Assembly (NCBI GenBank): GCA_027574665.1
Contig: CM050673.1
Span: 8,603,420 to 8,667,419 of the forward strand
DNA length: 64,000 nucleotides
Reading direction: 5' to 3'
From: Rhynochetos jubatus
Lineage: Eukaryota > Chordata > Aves > Eurypygiformes > Rhynochetidae
The notes under the pieces were generated by a model. It worked only from the letters and a program-made list of their open reading frames with translations, had not been told where the DNA came from and made no database searches. The position numbers were made by a program, and so were the translations under genes. Below, piece by piece: positions 35,229 to 47,300 of this stretch. The first letter of the stretch is position 1; each line of letters opens with the position of its first letter.

Positions 35229-36830
35229 CTCTTGAGATTCTCCCGGAGGTGGGCTGCATTTTGGCTGATTCTTGGGCTGGAGCTTCCCGTGGTTTGAGGC
35301 CTGGCTTGCTCCACCCCTTACTCTTGAGATTCTCCCGGATGTGGGCTGCATTTTGACTTCATTTTGGGCTGGAGCTTCTCGTGGTTTGTGGCCTGGCTTG
35401 CTCCACCCCCTGCTCTTGAGATTCTCACGGAGGTGGGCTGCATTTTGGCTGCCTTTTGTGCTGGAGCTTCCAATGGTTTGAGGCCTGGCTTGCTCCACCC
35501 CCTGCTCTTGAGATTCTCCCGGATGTGGGCTGCATTTTGGCTGCCTTTTGGGCTGGAGCTTCTTGTGGTTTGAGGCCTGGCTTGCTCCACCCCCTGCTCT
35601 TGAGATTCTCCCGGATGTGGGCTGCATTTTGGCTGATTCTTGGGCTGGAGCTTCCCGTGGTTTGAGGCCTGGCTTGCTCAATCCCCTGCTCTTGAGATTC
35701 TCCCGGATGTGGGCTGCATTTTGGCTGCCTTTTGGGCTGGAGCTTCTCGTGGTTTGAGGCCTGGCTTGCTCCACCCCCTGCTCTTGAGATTCTCCCGGAG
35801 GTGGGCTGCATTTTGGCTGCCTTTTGGGCTGGAGCTTCTCCTTTTTTGAGGCCTGGCTTGCTCCACCCCCTGCTTTTGAGATTCTCCCGGAGGTGGGCTG
35901 CATTTTGGCTGATTCTTGGGCTGGAACTTCCCGTGGTTTGAGGCCTGGCTTGCTCCACCCCCTGCTCTTGAGATTCTCCCGGAGGTGGGCTGCATTTTGG
36001 CTGCTTTTTGGGCTGGAGCTTCTCGTGGTTTGAGGCCTGGCTTGCTCAACCCCCTGCTCTTGAGATTCTCCCGGATGTGGGCTGCATTTTGGCTTCCTTT
36101 TGGGCTGGAGCTTCTCGTGGTTTGAGGCCTGGCTTGCTCCACCCCCTGCTCTTGAGATTCTCCCAGATGTGGGCTGCATTTCGGCTGCCTTTTGGACTGG
36201 AGCTTCTCGTGGTTTGAGGCCTGGCTTGCTCCACCCCCTGCTCTTGAGATTCTCCCGGATGTGGGCTGCATTTTGGCTGCCTTTTGTGCTGCAGCTTCCA
36301 ATGGTTTGAGGCCTGGCTTGCTCCACCCCATGCTCTTGAGATTCTCCCAGATGTGGGCTGCATGTTTACTTCATTTTGGGCTGGAGCTTCTCGTGGTTTG
36401 TGGCCTAGCTTGCTCCACCCCCTGCCCTTGAGATTTTCCCGGAGGTGGGCTGCATTTTGGCTGCCTTTTGGGCTGGAGCTTCTCGTGGTTTGAGGCCTGG
36501 CTTGCTCCACCCCCTGCTCTTGAGATTCTCCCGGAGGTGGGCTGCATTTTGGCTGCCTTTTGGGCTGGAGCTTCTCGTGGTTTGAGGCCTGGCTTGCTCC
36601 ACCCCCTGCTCTTGAGATTCTCTCGGAGGTGGGCTGCATTTTGGCTGCCTTTTGGGCTGGAGCTTCTCGTGGTTTGAGGCCTGGCTTGCTCCACCCCCTG
36701 CTCTTGAGATTCTCCCGGAGGTGGGCTGCATTTTGGCTGATTCTTGCGCTGGAGCTTCCCGTGGTTTGAGGCCTGGCTTGCTCCACCCCCTGCTCTTGAG
36801 ATTCTCCCGGATGTGGGCTGCATTTTGGCT
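35229..36830 (+). repeat. Block copied at 38448 to about 39957
   Basis: The offset is 3,219 bp up to about 36,190 and 3,127 bp after that, so the right-hand copy lacks one 92-bp unit. Shared rare marks are CACCCCTTACTC, GATTCTCACGGAGG, GTGCTGGAGCTTCCAATGG, GCATGTTTACTTC, GCCCTTGAGATTTTCCC and CTCTCGGAGG. This copy also has CTCCTTTTTTGAGG near 35,838, against CTCCTGGTTTGAGG in the other. Confidence 0.75.
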
Positions 36831-38447
36831 GCGTTTTGGGCTGGAGCTTCTCGTGGTTTGAGGCCTGGCTTGCTCCACCCCCTGCTCTTGAGATTCTCCC
36901 GGATGTGGGCTGCATTTTGGCTGATTCTTGGGCTGGATCTTCCCGTGGTTTGAGGCCTGGCTTGCTCCACCCCCTGCTCTTGAGATTCTCCTGGATGTGG
37001 GCTGCATTTTGGCTGCCTTTTGGGCTGGAGATTCTCGTGCTTTGAGGCCTGGCTTGCTCAATCCCTGCTCTTGAGATTCTCCCGGATGTGGGCTGCATTT
37101 TGGCTGCCTTTTGGGCTGGAGCTTCTCGTGGTTTGAGGCCTGGCTTGCTCCACCCCCTGCTCTTGAGATTCTCCCGGATGTGGGCTGCATTTTGGCTGCC
37201 TTTTGGGCTGGAGCTTCTCGTGGTTTGAGGCCTGGCTTGCTCCACCCCCTGCTCTTGAGATTCTCCCGGAGGTGGGCTGCATTTTGGCTGATTCTTGCGC
37301 TGGAGCTTCCCGTGGTTTGAGGCCTGGCTTGCTCCACCCCCTGCTCTTGAGATTCTCCCGGATGTGGGCTGCATTTTGGCTGCCTTTTGGGCTGGAGCTT
37401 CTCGAGGTTTGAGGCCTGGCTTGCTCCACCCCCTGCTCTTGAGATTCTCCCGGATGTGGGCTGCATTTTGGCTTCCTTTTGGGCTGGAGCTTCTCGTGGT
37501 TTGAGGCCTGGCTTGCTCCACCCCCTGCTCTTGAAATTCTCCTGGAGGTGGGCTGCATTTTGGCTGCCTTTTGGGCTGGAGCTTCTCGTGGTTTGAGGCC
37601 TGGCTTGCTCCACCCCCTGCTCTTGAGATTCTCCCGGATGTGTGCTGCATTTTGACTTCATTTTGGGCTGGAGCTTCTCGTGGTTTGTGGCCTAGCTTGC
37701 TCCACCCCCTGCTCTTGAGATTCTCCCGGAGGTGGGCTGCATTTTGGCTGCCTGTTGGGCTGGAGCTTCTCGTGGTTTGAGGCCTGGCTTGCTCCACCCC
37801 CTGCTCTTGAGATTCTCCCGGATGTGGGCTGCATTTTGGCTGCCTTTTGGGCTGGAGCTTCTCGAGGTTTGAGGCCTGGCTTGCTCCACCCCCTGCTCTT
37901 GAGATTCTCCCGGATGTGGGCTGCATTTTGGCTGACTTTTGGGCTGGAGCTTCCCGTGGCTTGAGGCCTGGCTTGCTCCACCCCCTGCTCTTGAGATTCT
38001 CCCGGATGTGGGCTGCATTTTGGCTGCCTGTTGGGCTGGAGCTTCTTGTGGTTTGAGGCCTGGCTTGCTCCACCACCTGCTCTTGAGATTCTCCCGGATG
38101 TGGGCTGGAGTTTGGGTGATTCTTGGGCTGGATCTTCCCGTGGTTTGAGGCCTGGCTTGCTCCACCCCCTGCTCTTGAGATTCTCCCGGATGTGGGCTGC
38201 ATTTTGGCTGCCTTTTGGGCTGGAGCTTCTCGTGGTTTGAGGCCTGGCTTGCTCCACCCCCTGCTCTTGAGATTCTCCCAGATGTGGGCTGCATTTTGGC
38301 TGCCTTTTGGGCTGGAGCTTCTCGTGGTTTGGGGCCTGGCTTGCTCCACCCCCTGCTCGTGAGATTCTCCCGGATGTGGGCTGCATTTTGGCTGCCTGTT
38401 GGGCTGGAGCTTCTTGTGGTTTGAGGCCTGGCTTGCTCCACCCCCTG

Positions 38448-39957
38448 CTCTTGAGATTCTCCCGGAGGTGGGCTGCATTTTGGCTGATTCTTGGGCTGGA
38501 GCTTCCCGTGGTTTGAGGCCTGGCTTGCTCCACCCCTTACTCTTGAGATTCTCCCGGATGTGGGCTGCATTTTGACTTCATTTTGGGCTGGAGCTTCTCG
38601 TGGTTTGTGGCCTGGCTTGCTCCACCCCCTGCTCTTGAGATTCTCACGGAGGTGGGCTGCATTTTGGCTGCCTTTTGTGCTGGAGCTTCCAATGGTTTGA
38701 GGCCTGGCTTTCTCCACCCCCTGCTCTTGAGATTCTCCCGGATGTGGGCTGCATTTTGGCTGCCTTTTGGGCTGGAGCTTCTTGTGGTTTGAGGCCTGGC
38801 TTGCTCCACCCCCTGCTCTTGAGATTCTCCCGGATGTGGGCTGCATTTTGGCTGATTCTTGGGCTGGAGCTTCCCGTGGTTTGAGGCCTGGCTTGCTCAA
38901 TCCCCTGCTCTTGAGATTCTCCCGGATGTGGGCTGCATTTTGGCTGCCTTTTGGGCTGGAGCTTCTCGTGGTTTGAGGCCTGGCTTGCTCCACCCCCTGC
39001 TCTTGAGATTCTCCCGGAGGTGGGCTGCATTTTGGCTGCCTTTTGGGCTGGAGCTTCTCCTGGTTTGAGGCCTGGCTTGCTCCACCCCCTGCTTTTGAGA
39101 TTCTCCCGGAGGTGGGCTGCATTTTGGCTGATTCTTGGGCTGGAACTTCCCGTGGTTTGAGGCCTGGCTTGCTCCACCCCCTGCTCTTGAGATTCTCCCG
39201 GAGGTGGGCTGCATTTTGGCTGCTTTTTGGGCTGGAGCTTCTCGTGGTTTGAGGCCTGGCTTGCTCAACCCCCTGCTCTTGAGATTCTCCCGGATGTGGG
39301 CTGCATTTTGGCTTCCTTTTGGGCTGGAGCTTCTCGTGGTTTGAGGCCTGGCTTGCTCCACCCCCTGCTCTTGAGATTCTCCCGGATGTGGGCTGCATTT
39401 TGGCTGCCTTTTGTGCTGCAGCTTCCAATGGTTTGAGGCCTGGCTTGCTCCACCCCCTGCTCTTGAGATTCTCCCAGATGTGGGCTGCATGTTTACTTCA
39501 TTTTGGGCTGGAGCTTCTCGTGGTTTGTGGCCTAGCTTGCTCCACCCCCTGCCCTTGAGATTTTCCCGGAGGTGGGCTGCATTTTGGCTGCCTTTTGGGC
39601 TGGAGCTTCTCGTGGTTTGAGGCCTGGCTTGCTCCACCCCCTGCTCTTGAGATTCTCCCGGAGGTGGGCTGCATTTTGGCTGCCTTTTGGGCTGGAACTT
39701 CTCGTGGTTTGAGGCCTGGCTTGCTCCACCCCCTGCTCTTGAGATTCTCTCGGAGGTGGGCTGCATTTTGGCTGCCTTTTGGGCTGGAGCTTCTCGTGGT
39801 TTGAGGCCTGGCTTGCTCCACCCCCTGCTCTTGAGATTCTCCCGGAGGTGGGCTGCATTTTGGCTGATTCTTGCGCTGGAGCTTCCCGTGGTTTGAGGCC
39901 TGGCTTGCTCCACCCCCTGCTCTTGAGATTCTCCCGGATGTGGGCTGCATTTTGGCT
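38448..39957 (+). repeat. Block copied from about 35229-36830
   Basis: Partner of the previous block, one unit shorter. The lost unit lies around 39,400, where the unit with GCTGCAGCTTCCAATGG directly follows one with CTTCCTTTTGGGC. Confidence 0.75.
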
Positions 39958-41391
39958 GCCTTTTGGGCTGGAGCTTCTCGTGGTTTGAGGCCTGGCTTGC
40001 TCCACCCCCTGCTCTTGAGATTCTTTGGGATGTGGGCTGCATTTTGGCTTCCTTTTGGGCTGGAGCTTCTCGTGGTTTGAGGCCTGGCTTGCTCCACCCC
40101 CTGCTCTTGAAATTCTCCTGGAGGTGGGCTGCATTTTGGCTGCCTTTTGGGCTGGAGCTTCTCGTGGTTTGAGGCCTGGCTTGCTCCACCCCCTGCTCTT
40201 GAGATTCTCCCGGATGTGGGCTGCATTTTGGCTGCCTTTTGGGCTGGAGCTTCTCGTGGTTTGAGGCCTGGCTTGCTCCACCCCCTGCTCTTGAAATTCT
40301 CCTGGAGGTGGGCTGCATTTTGGCTGCCTTTTGGGCTGGAGCTTCTCGTGGTTTGAGGCCTGGCTTGCTCCACCCCCTGCTCTTGAGATTCTCCCGGATG
40401 TGGGCTGCATTTTGGCTGCCTTTTGGGCTGGAGCTTCTCGTGGTTTGGGGCCTGGCTTGCTCCACCCAATGCTCTTGAGATTCTCCCGGATGTGGGCTGG
40501 AGTTTGGCTGCATTTTGGGCTGGAGCTTCCCGTGGTTTGAGGCCTGGCTTGCTCCACCCCCTGCTCTTGAGATTCTCCCGGATGTGGGCTGCATTTTGAC
40601 TTCATTTTGGGCTGGAGCTTCTCGTGGTTTGAGGCCTAGCTTGCTCCACCCCCTGCTCTTGAGATTCTCCCGGATGTGGGCTGCATTTTGGCTGCCTTTT
40701 GTGCTGGAGCTTCCCGTGGTTTGAGGCCTGGCTTGCTCCACCCCCTGCTCTTGAGATTCTCCCGGATGTGGGCTGCATTTTGGCTGCATTTAGGGCTGGA
40801 GCTTCTCGTGGTTTGGGGCCTGGCTTGCTCCACCCCCTGCTCTTGAGATTCTCCCGGATGTGGGCTGCATTTTGGCTGCCTTTTGGGCTGGAGCTTCTCG
40901 TGGTTTGAGGCCTGGCTTGCTCCACCCCCTGCTCTTGAGATTCTCCCGGATGTGGGCTGCATTTTGGCTGCCATTTGGGCTGGAGCTTCTCGTGGTTTGG
41001 GGCCTGGCTTGCTCCACCCCCTGCTCCTGAGATTCTCCCGGATGTGGGCTGCATTTTGGCTGCCTGTTGGGCTGGAGCTTCTTGTGGTTTGAGGCCTGGC
41101 TTGCTCCACCCCCTGCTCTTGAGATTCTCCCGGATGTGGGCTGCATTTTGGCTGATTCTTGGGCTGGAGCTTCCCGTGGTTTGAGGCCTGGCTTGCTCCA
41201 CCCCTTGCTCTTGAGATTCTCCCAGATGTGGGCTGCATTTTGACTTCATTTTGGGCTGGAGCTTCTCGTGGTTTGTGGCCTGGCTTGCTCCACCCCCTGC
41301 TCTTGAGATTCTCCCGGAGGTGGGCTGCATTTTGGCTGCCTTTTGTGCTGGAGCTTCCAATGGTTTGAGGCCTGGCTTGCTCCACCCCCTG

Positions 41392-41483
41392 CTCTTGAGA
41401 TTCTCCTGGATGTGGGCTGCATTTTGGCTGCCTTTTGGGCGGGACCTTCTCGTGGTTTGAGGCCTGGCTTGCTCCACCCCCTG
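41392..41483 (+). repeat. Variant unit class GGGCGGGACC (4 copies)
   Basis: GGGCTGGAGC is changed to GGGCGGGACC at unit positions 46-55, always in a unit with CTCCTGGATG or CCCGGATG and followed by a TTCTTTGGGATG unit. Other members are near 44,842, 46,866 and 47,786. The class is restricted to domain 2. Confidence 0.85.
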
Positions 41484-41942
41484 CTCTTGAGATTCTTTGG
41501 GATGTGGGCTGCATTTTGGCTGCCTTTTGTGCTGGAGCTTCTCGTGGTTTGAGGCCTGGCTTGCTCCACCCCCTGCTCTTGAGATTCTTTGGGATGTGGG
41601 CTGCATTTTGGCTGCATTTTGGGCTGGAGCTTCTCGTGGTTTGGGGCCTGGCTTGCTCCACCCCCTGCTCTTGAGATTCTCCCGGATGTGGGCTGCATTT
41701 TGGCTGCCTGTTGGGCTGGAGCTTCTTGTGGTTTGAGGCCTGGCTTGCTCCACCCCCTGCTCTTGAGAATCTCCCGGATGTGGGCTGCATTTTGGCTGCC
41801 TTTTGGGCTGGAGCTTCTCGTGGTTTGAGGCCTGGCTTGCTCCACCCCCTGCTCTTGAGATTCTCCCGGAGGTGGGCTGCATTTTGGCTGATTCTTGGGC
41901 TGGAACTTCCCGTGGTTGAGGCCTGGCTTGCTCCACCCCCTG

Positions 41943-43138
41943 CTCTTGAGATTCTCCCGGAGGTGGGCTGCATTTTGGATGCTTTTTGGGCTGGAGCTTC
42001 TCGTGGTTTGAGGCCTGGCTTGCTCAACCCCCTGCTCTTGAGATTCTCCCGGATGTGGGCTGCATTTTGGCTTCCTTTTGGGCTGGAGCTTCTCGTGGTT
42101 TGAGGCCTGGCTTGCTCCACCCCCTGCTCTTGAAATTCTCCTGGAAGTGGGCTGCATTTTGGCTGCCTTTTGGGCTGGAGCTTCTCGTGGTTTGAGGCCT
42201 GGCTTGCTCCACCCCCTGCTCTTGAGATTCTCCCGGATGTGTGCTGCATTTTGACTTCATTTTGGGCTGGAGCTTCTCGTGGTTTGTGGCCTAGCTTGCT
42301 CCACCCCCTGCTCTTGAGATTCTCCCGGATGTGGTCTGCATTTTGGCTGCCTGTTGGGCTGGAGCTTCCCGTGGTTTGAGGCCTGGCTTGCTCCACCCCC
42401 TGCTCTTGAGATTCTCCCGGATGTGGGCTGGATTTTGGCTGCCTTTTGGACTGGAGCTTCTCGTGGTTTGAGGCCTGGCTTGCTCCACCCCCTGCTCTTG
42501 AGATTCTCCCGGACGTGGGCTGCATTTTGGCTGCCTGTTGGGCTGGAGCTTCTCGTGGTTTGAGGCCTGGCTTGCTCCACCCCTTACTCTTGAGATTCTC
42601 CCGGATGTGGGCTGCATTTTGGCTGCCTTTTGGGCTGGAGCTTCCCGTGGTTTGAGGCCTGGCTTGCTCCACCCCCTGCTCTTGAGATTATCCCGGATGT
42701 GGGCTGCATTTTGACTTCATTTTGGGCTGGAGCTTCTCGTGGTTTGTGGCCTAGCTTGCTCCACCCCCTGCTCTTGAGATTTTCCCGGAGGTGGGCTGCA
42801 TTTTGGCTGCCTTTTGGGCTGGAGCTTCCCGTGGTTTGAGGCCTGGCTTGCTCCACCCCCTGCTCTTGAGATTCTCCCAGATGTGGGCTGCATTTTGGCT
42901 GCCTTTAGGGCTGGAGCTTCTCGTGGTTTGGGGCCTGGCTTGCTCCACCCCCTGCTCTTGAGATTCTCCCGGATGTGGGCTGCATTTTGGCTGCCTGTTG
43001 GGCTGGAGCTTCTTGTGGTTTGAGGCCTGGCTTGCTCCACCCCCTGCTCTTGAGATTCTCCCGGATGTGGGCTGCATTTTGGCTTCATCTTGGGCTGGAT
43101 CTTCCCGTGGTTTGAGGCCTGGCTTGCTCCACCCCCTG
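41943..43138 (+). repeat. 13-unit higher-order repeat, copy 1 (1,196 bp)
   Basis: Exact 13-unit period; copy 2 is 43139-44334. Shared marks are GGATGCTTTTTGGGC, CTCCTGGAAGTGG, GATGTGGTCTGC, CCCGGACGTGGG, CACCCCTTACTC, GAGATTATCCC and CTTCATCTTGGGCTGG. Several substitutions separate the copies, for example GCTGGATTTTGG with TTTTGGACTGG (42,428-42,455) versus GCTGCATTTTGG with TTTTGGGCTGG. This duplication therefore looks older than the 1,655-bp one. Confidence 0.85.
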
Positions 43139-44334
43139 CTCTTGAGATTCTCCCGGAGGTGGGCTGCATTTTGGATGCTTTTTGGGCTGGAGCTTCTCGT
43201 GGTTTGAGGCCTGGCTTGCTCAACCCCCTGCTCTTGAGATTCTCCCGGATGTGGGCTGCATTTTGGCTTCCTTTTGGGCTGGAGCTTCTCGTGGTTTGAG
43301 GCCTGGCTTGCTCCACCCCCTGCTCTTGAAATTCTCCTGGAAGTGGGCTGCATTTTGGCTGCCTTTTGGGCTGGAGCTTCTCGTGGTTTGAGGCCTGGCT
43401 TGCTCCACCCCCTGCTCTTGAGATTCTCCCGGATGTGTGCTGCATTTTGACTTCATTTTGGGCTGGAGCTTCTCGTGGTTTGTGGCCTAGCTTGCTCCAC
43501 CCCCTGCTCTTGAGATTCTCCCGGATGTGGTCTGCATTTTGGCTGCCTGTTGGGCTGGAGCTTCCCGTGGTTTGAGGCCTGGCTTGCTCCACCCCCTGCT
43601 CTTGAGATTCTCCCGGATGTGGGCTGCATTTTGGCTGCCTTTTGGGCTGGAGCTTCTCGTGGTTTGGGGCCTGGCTTGCTCCACCCCCTGCTCTTGAGAT
43701 TCTCCCGGACGTGGGCTGCATTTTGGCTGCCTGTTGGGCTGGAGCTTCTCGTGGTTTGAGGCCTGGCTTGCTCCACCCCTTACTCTTGAGATTCTCCCGG
43801 ATGTGGGCTGCATTTTGGCTGCCTTTTGGGCTGGAGCTTCCCGTGGTTTGAGGCCTGGCTTGCTCCACCCCCTGCTCTTGAGATTATCCCGGATGTGGGC
43901 TGCATTTTGACTTCATTTTGGGCTGGAGCTTCTCGTGGTTTGTGGCCTAGCTTGCTCCACCCCCTGCTCTTGAGATTTTCCCGGAGGTGGGCTGCATTTT
44001 GGCTGCCTTTTGGGCTGGAGCTTCCCGTGGTTTGAGGCCTGGCTTGCTCCACCCCCTGCTCTTGAGATTCTCCCAGATGTGGGCTGCATTTTGGCTGCCT
44101 TTTGGGCTGGAGCTTCTCGTGGTTTGGGGCCTGGCTTGCTCCACCCCCTGCTCTTGAGATTCTCCCGGATGTGGGCTGCATTTTGGCTGCCTGTTGGGCT
44201 GGAGCTTCTTGTGGTTTGAGGCCTGACTTGCTCCACCCCCTGCTCTTGAGATTCTCCCGGATGTGGGCTGCATTTTGGCTTCATCTTGGGCTGGATCTTC
44301 CCGTGGTTTGAGGCCTGGCTTGCTCCACCCCCTG
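43139..44334 (+). repeat. 13-unit higher-order repeat, copy 2 (1,196 bp)
   Basis: Tandem copy of 41943-43138, ending with the same CTTCATCTTGGGCTGG unit. Part of the same unit series recurs at about 45.6-46.35 kb (TTGAAATTCTCC, then TTGACTTCATTT, then GATGTGGTCTGC, CCCGGACGTGGG and CTTCATCTTGGG), a third partial relative. Confidence 0.85.
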
Positions 44335-47300
44335 CTCTTGAGATTCTCCCGGATGTGGGCTGGATTTTGGCTGCCTTTTGGGCTGGAGCTTCTCGTGGTT
44401 TGAGGCCTGGCTTGCTCCACCCCCTGCTCTTGAGATTCTCCCGAATGTGGGCTGCATTTTGGCTGATTCTTGGGCTGGAGCTTCCCGTGGTTTGAGGCCT
44501 GGCTTGCTCCACCCCCTGCTCTTGAGATTCTCCCAGATGTGGGCTGCATTTTGGCTGCCTTTTGGGCTGGAGCTTCTCGTGGTTTGAGGCCTGGCTTGCT
44601 CCACCCCCTGCTCTTGAGATTCTCCCGGATGTGGGCTGCATTTTGGCTGCCTTTTGGGCTGGAGGTTCTCGTGGTTTGTGGCCTAGCTTGCTCCACCCCC
44701 TGCTCTTGAGATTCTCCCGGAGGTGGGCTGCATTTTGGCTGCCTTTTGGGCTGGAGCTTCCAATGGTTTGAGGCCTGCCTTGCTCCACCCCCTGCTCTTG
44801 AGATTCTCCTGGATGTGGGCTGCATTTTGGCTGCCTTTTGGGCGGGACCTTCTCGTGGTTTGAGGCCTGGCTTGCTCCACCCCCTGCTCTTGAGATTCTT
44901 TGGGATGTGGGCTGCATTTTGGCTGCCTTTTGGGCTGGAGCTTCTCGTGGTTTGGGGCCTGGCTTGCTCCACCCCCTGCTCTTGAGATTCTCCCGGATGT
45001 GGGCTGCATTTTGGCTGCCTGTTGGTCTGGAGCTTCTCGTGGTTTGAGGCCTGGCTTGCTCCACCCCCTGCTCTTGAGATTCTCCCGGAGGTGGGCTGCA
45101 TTTTGGCTGATTCTTGGGCTGGAGCTTCTCGTGGTTTGAGGCCTGGCTTGCTCCACCCCCTGCTCTTGAGATTCTCCCGCATGTGGCCTGCATTTTGGCT
45201 GCCTTTTGGGCTGGAGCTTCTCGTGGTTTGAGGCCTGGCTTGCTCCACCCCCTGCTCTTGAGATTCTCCCGGATGTGGGCTGCATTTTGGCTTCCTTTTG
45301 GGCTGGAGCTTCTCGTGGTTTGAGGCCTGGCTTGCTCCACCCCCTGCTCTTGAGATTCTTTGGGATGTGGGCTGCATTTTGGCTGCCTTTTGGGCTGGAG
45401 CTTCTCGTGGTTTGGGGCCTGGCTTGCTCCACCCCCTGCTCTTGAGATTCTCCCGGATGTGGGCTGCATTTTGGCTGCCTTTTGGGCTGGAGCTTCTCGT
45501 GGTTTGAGGCCTGGCTTGCTCCACCCCCTGCTCTTGAGATTCTCCCCGCATGTGGGCTGCATTTTGGCTGATTCTTGGGCTGGAACTTCCCGTGGTTTGA
45601 GGCCTGGCTTGCTCCACCCCCTGCTCTTGAGATTCTCCCGGAGGTGGGCTGCATTTTGGCTGCTTTTTGGGCTGGAGCTTCTCGTGGTTTGAGGCCTGGC
45701 TTGCTCAACCCCCTGCTCTTGAGATTCTCCCGGATGTGGGCTGCATTTTGGCTTCCTTTTGGGCTGGAGCTTCTCGTGGTTTGAGGCCTGGCTTGCTCCA
45801 CCCCCTGCTCTTGAAATTCTCCTGGAGGTGGGCTGCATTTTGGCTGCCTTTTGGGCTGGAGCTTCTCGTGGTTTGAGGCCTGGCTTGCTCCACCCCCTGC
45901 TCTTGAGATTCTCCCGGATGTGTGCTGCATTTTGACTTCATTTTGGGCTGGAGCTTCTCGTGGTTTGTGGCCTAGCTTGCTCCACCCCCTGCTCTTGAGA
46001 TTCTCCCGGATGTGGTCTGCATTTTGGCTGCCTGTTGGGCTGGAGCTTCCCGTGGTTTGAGGCCTGGCTTGCTCCACCCCCTGCTCTTGAGATTCTCCCG
46101 GATGTGGGCTGCATTTTGGCTGCCTTTTGGGCTGGAGCTTCTCGTGGTTTGGGGCCTGGCTTGCTCCACCCCCTGCTCTTGAGATTCTCCCGGACGTGGG
46201 CTGCATTTTGGCTGCCTGTTGGGCTGGAGCTTCTTGTGGTTTGAGGCCTGGCTTGCTCCACCCAATGCTCTTGAGATTCTCCCGGATGTGGGCTGCATTT
46301 TGGCTTCATCTTGGGCTGGATCTTCCCGTGGTTTGAGGCCTGGCTTGCTCCACCCCCTGCTCTTGAGATTCTCCCGGATGTGGGCTGCATTTTGGCTTCC
46401 TTTTGGGCTGGAGCTTCTCGTGGTTTGGGGACTGGCTTGCTCCACCCCCTGCTCTTGAGATTCTCCCGGATGTGGGCTGCATTTTGGTTGCCTGTTGGGC
46501 TGGAGCTTCTTGTGGTTTGAGGCCTGGCTTGCTCCACCCCCTGCTCTTGAGATTCTCCCGGATGTGGGCTGCATTTTGGCTGATTCTTGGGCTGGAGCTT
46601 CCCGTGGTTTGAGGCCTGGCTTGCTCCACCCCCTGCTCTTGAGATTCTCCCAGATGTGGGCTGCATTTTGACTTCATTTTGGGCTGGAGGTTCTCGTGGT
46701 TTGAGGCCTAGCTTGCTCCACCCCCTGCTCTTGAGATTCTCCCGGAGGTGGGCTGCATTTTGGCTGCATTTTGGGCTGGAGCTTCCAATGCTTTGAGGCC
46801 TGGCTTGCTCCACCCCCTGCTCTTGAGATTCTCCCGGATGTGGGCTGCATTTTGGCTGCCTTTTGGGCGGGACCTTCTCGTGGTTTGAGGCCTGGCTTGC
46901 TCCACCCCCTGCTCTTGAGATTCTTTGGGATGTGGGCTGCATTTTGGCTGCCTTTTGGGCTGGAGCTTCTCGTGGTTTGAGGCCTGGCTTGCTCCACCCC
47001 CTGCTCTTGAGATTCTTTGGGATGTGGGCTGCATTTTGGCTGCCTTTTGTGCTGGAGCTTCTCGTGGTTTGTGGCCTGGCTTGCTCCACCCCCTGCTCTT
47101 GAGATTCTCCCGGATGTGGGCTGCATTTTGGCTGCCTGTTGGGCTGGAGCTTCTCCTGGTTTGAGGCCTGGCTTGCTCCACCCCCTGCTCTTGAGATTCT
47201 CCCGGATGTGGGCTGCATTTTGGCTGATTCTTGGGCTGGATCTTCCCGTGGTTTGAGGCCTGGCTTGCTCCATTCCCTGCTCTTGAGATTCTCCTGGATG

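Larger units (their letters stand above)
1..40471 (+). repeat. Array domain 1 (TTGACTTCATTT / CAATCCCTG units)
   Basis: Domain defined by which variant units are present. It holds most of the TTGACTTCATTT + GGCCTAGC units, all ten 91-bp units ending CAATCCCTG (one reads CTATCCCTG), all five 91-bp units with GCCTTTGGGC, and the unit reading GGAGTTTGGGTGATTC (for example near 390, 4,254, 11,800, 14,652, 22,380, 27,350, 29,650 and 38,106). Most of the large block duplications listed separately lie here. The right edge is approximate. I place it where a unit with CACCCAATGCTC occurs (about 40,466) and just before the first GGGCGGGACC unit at 41,392. Confidence 0.6.
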
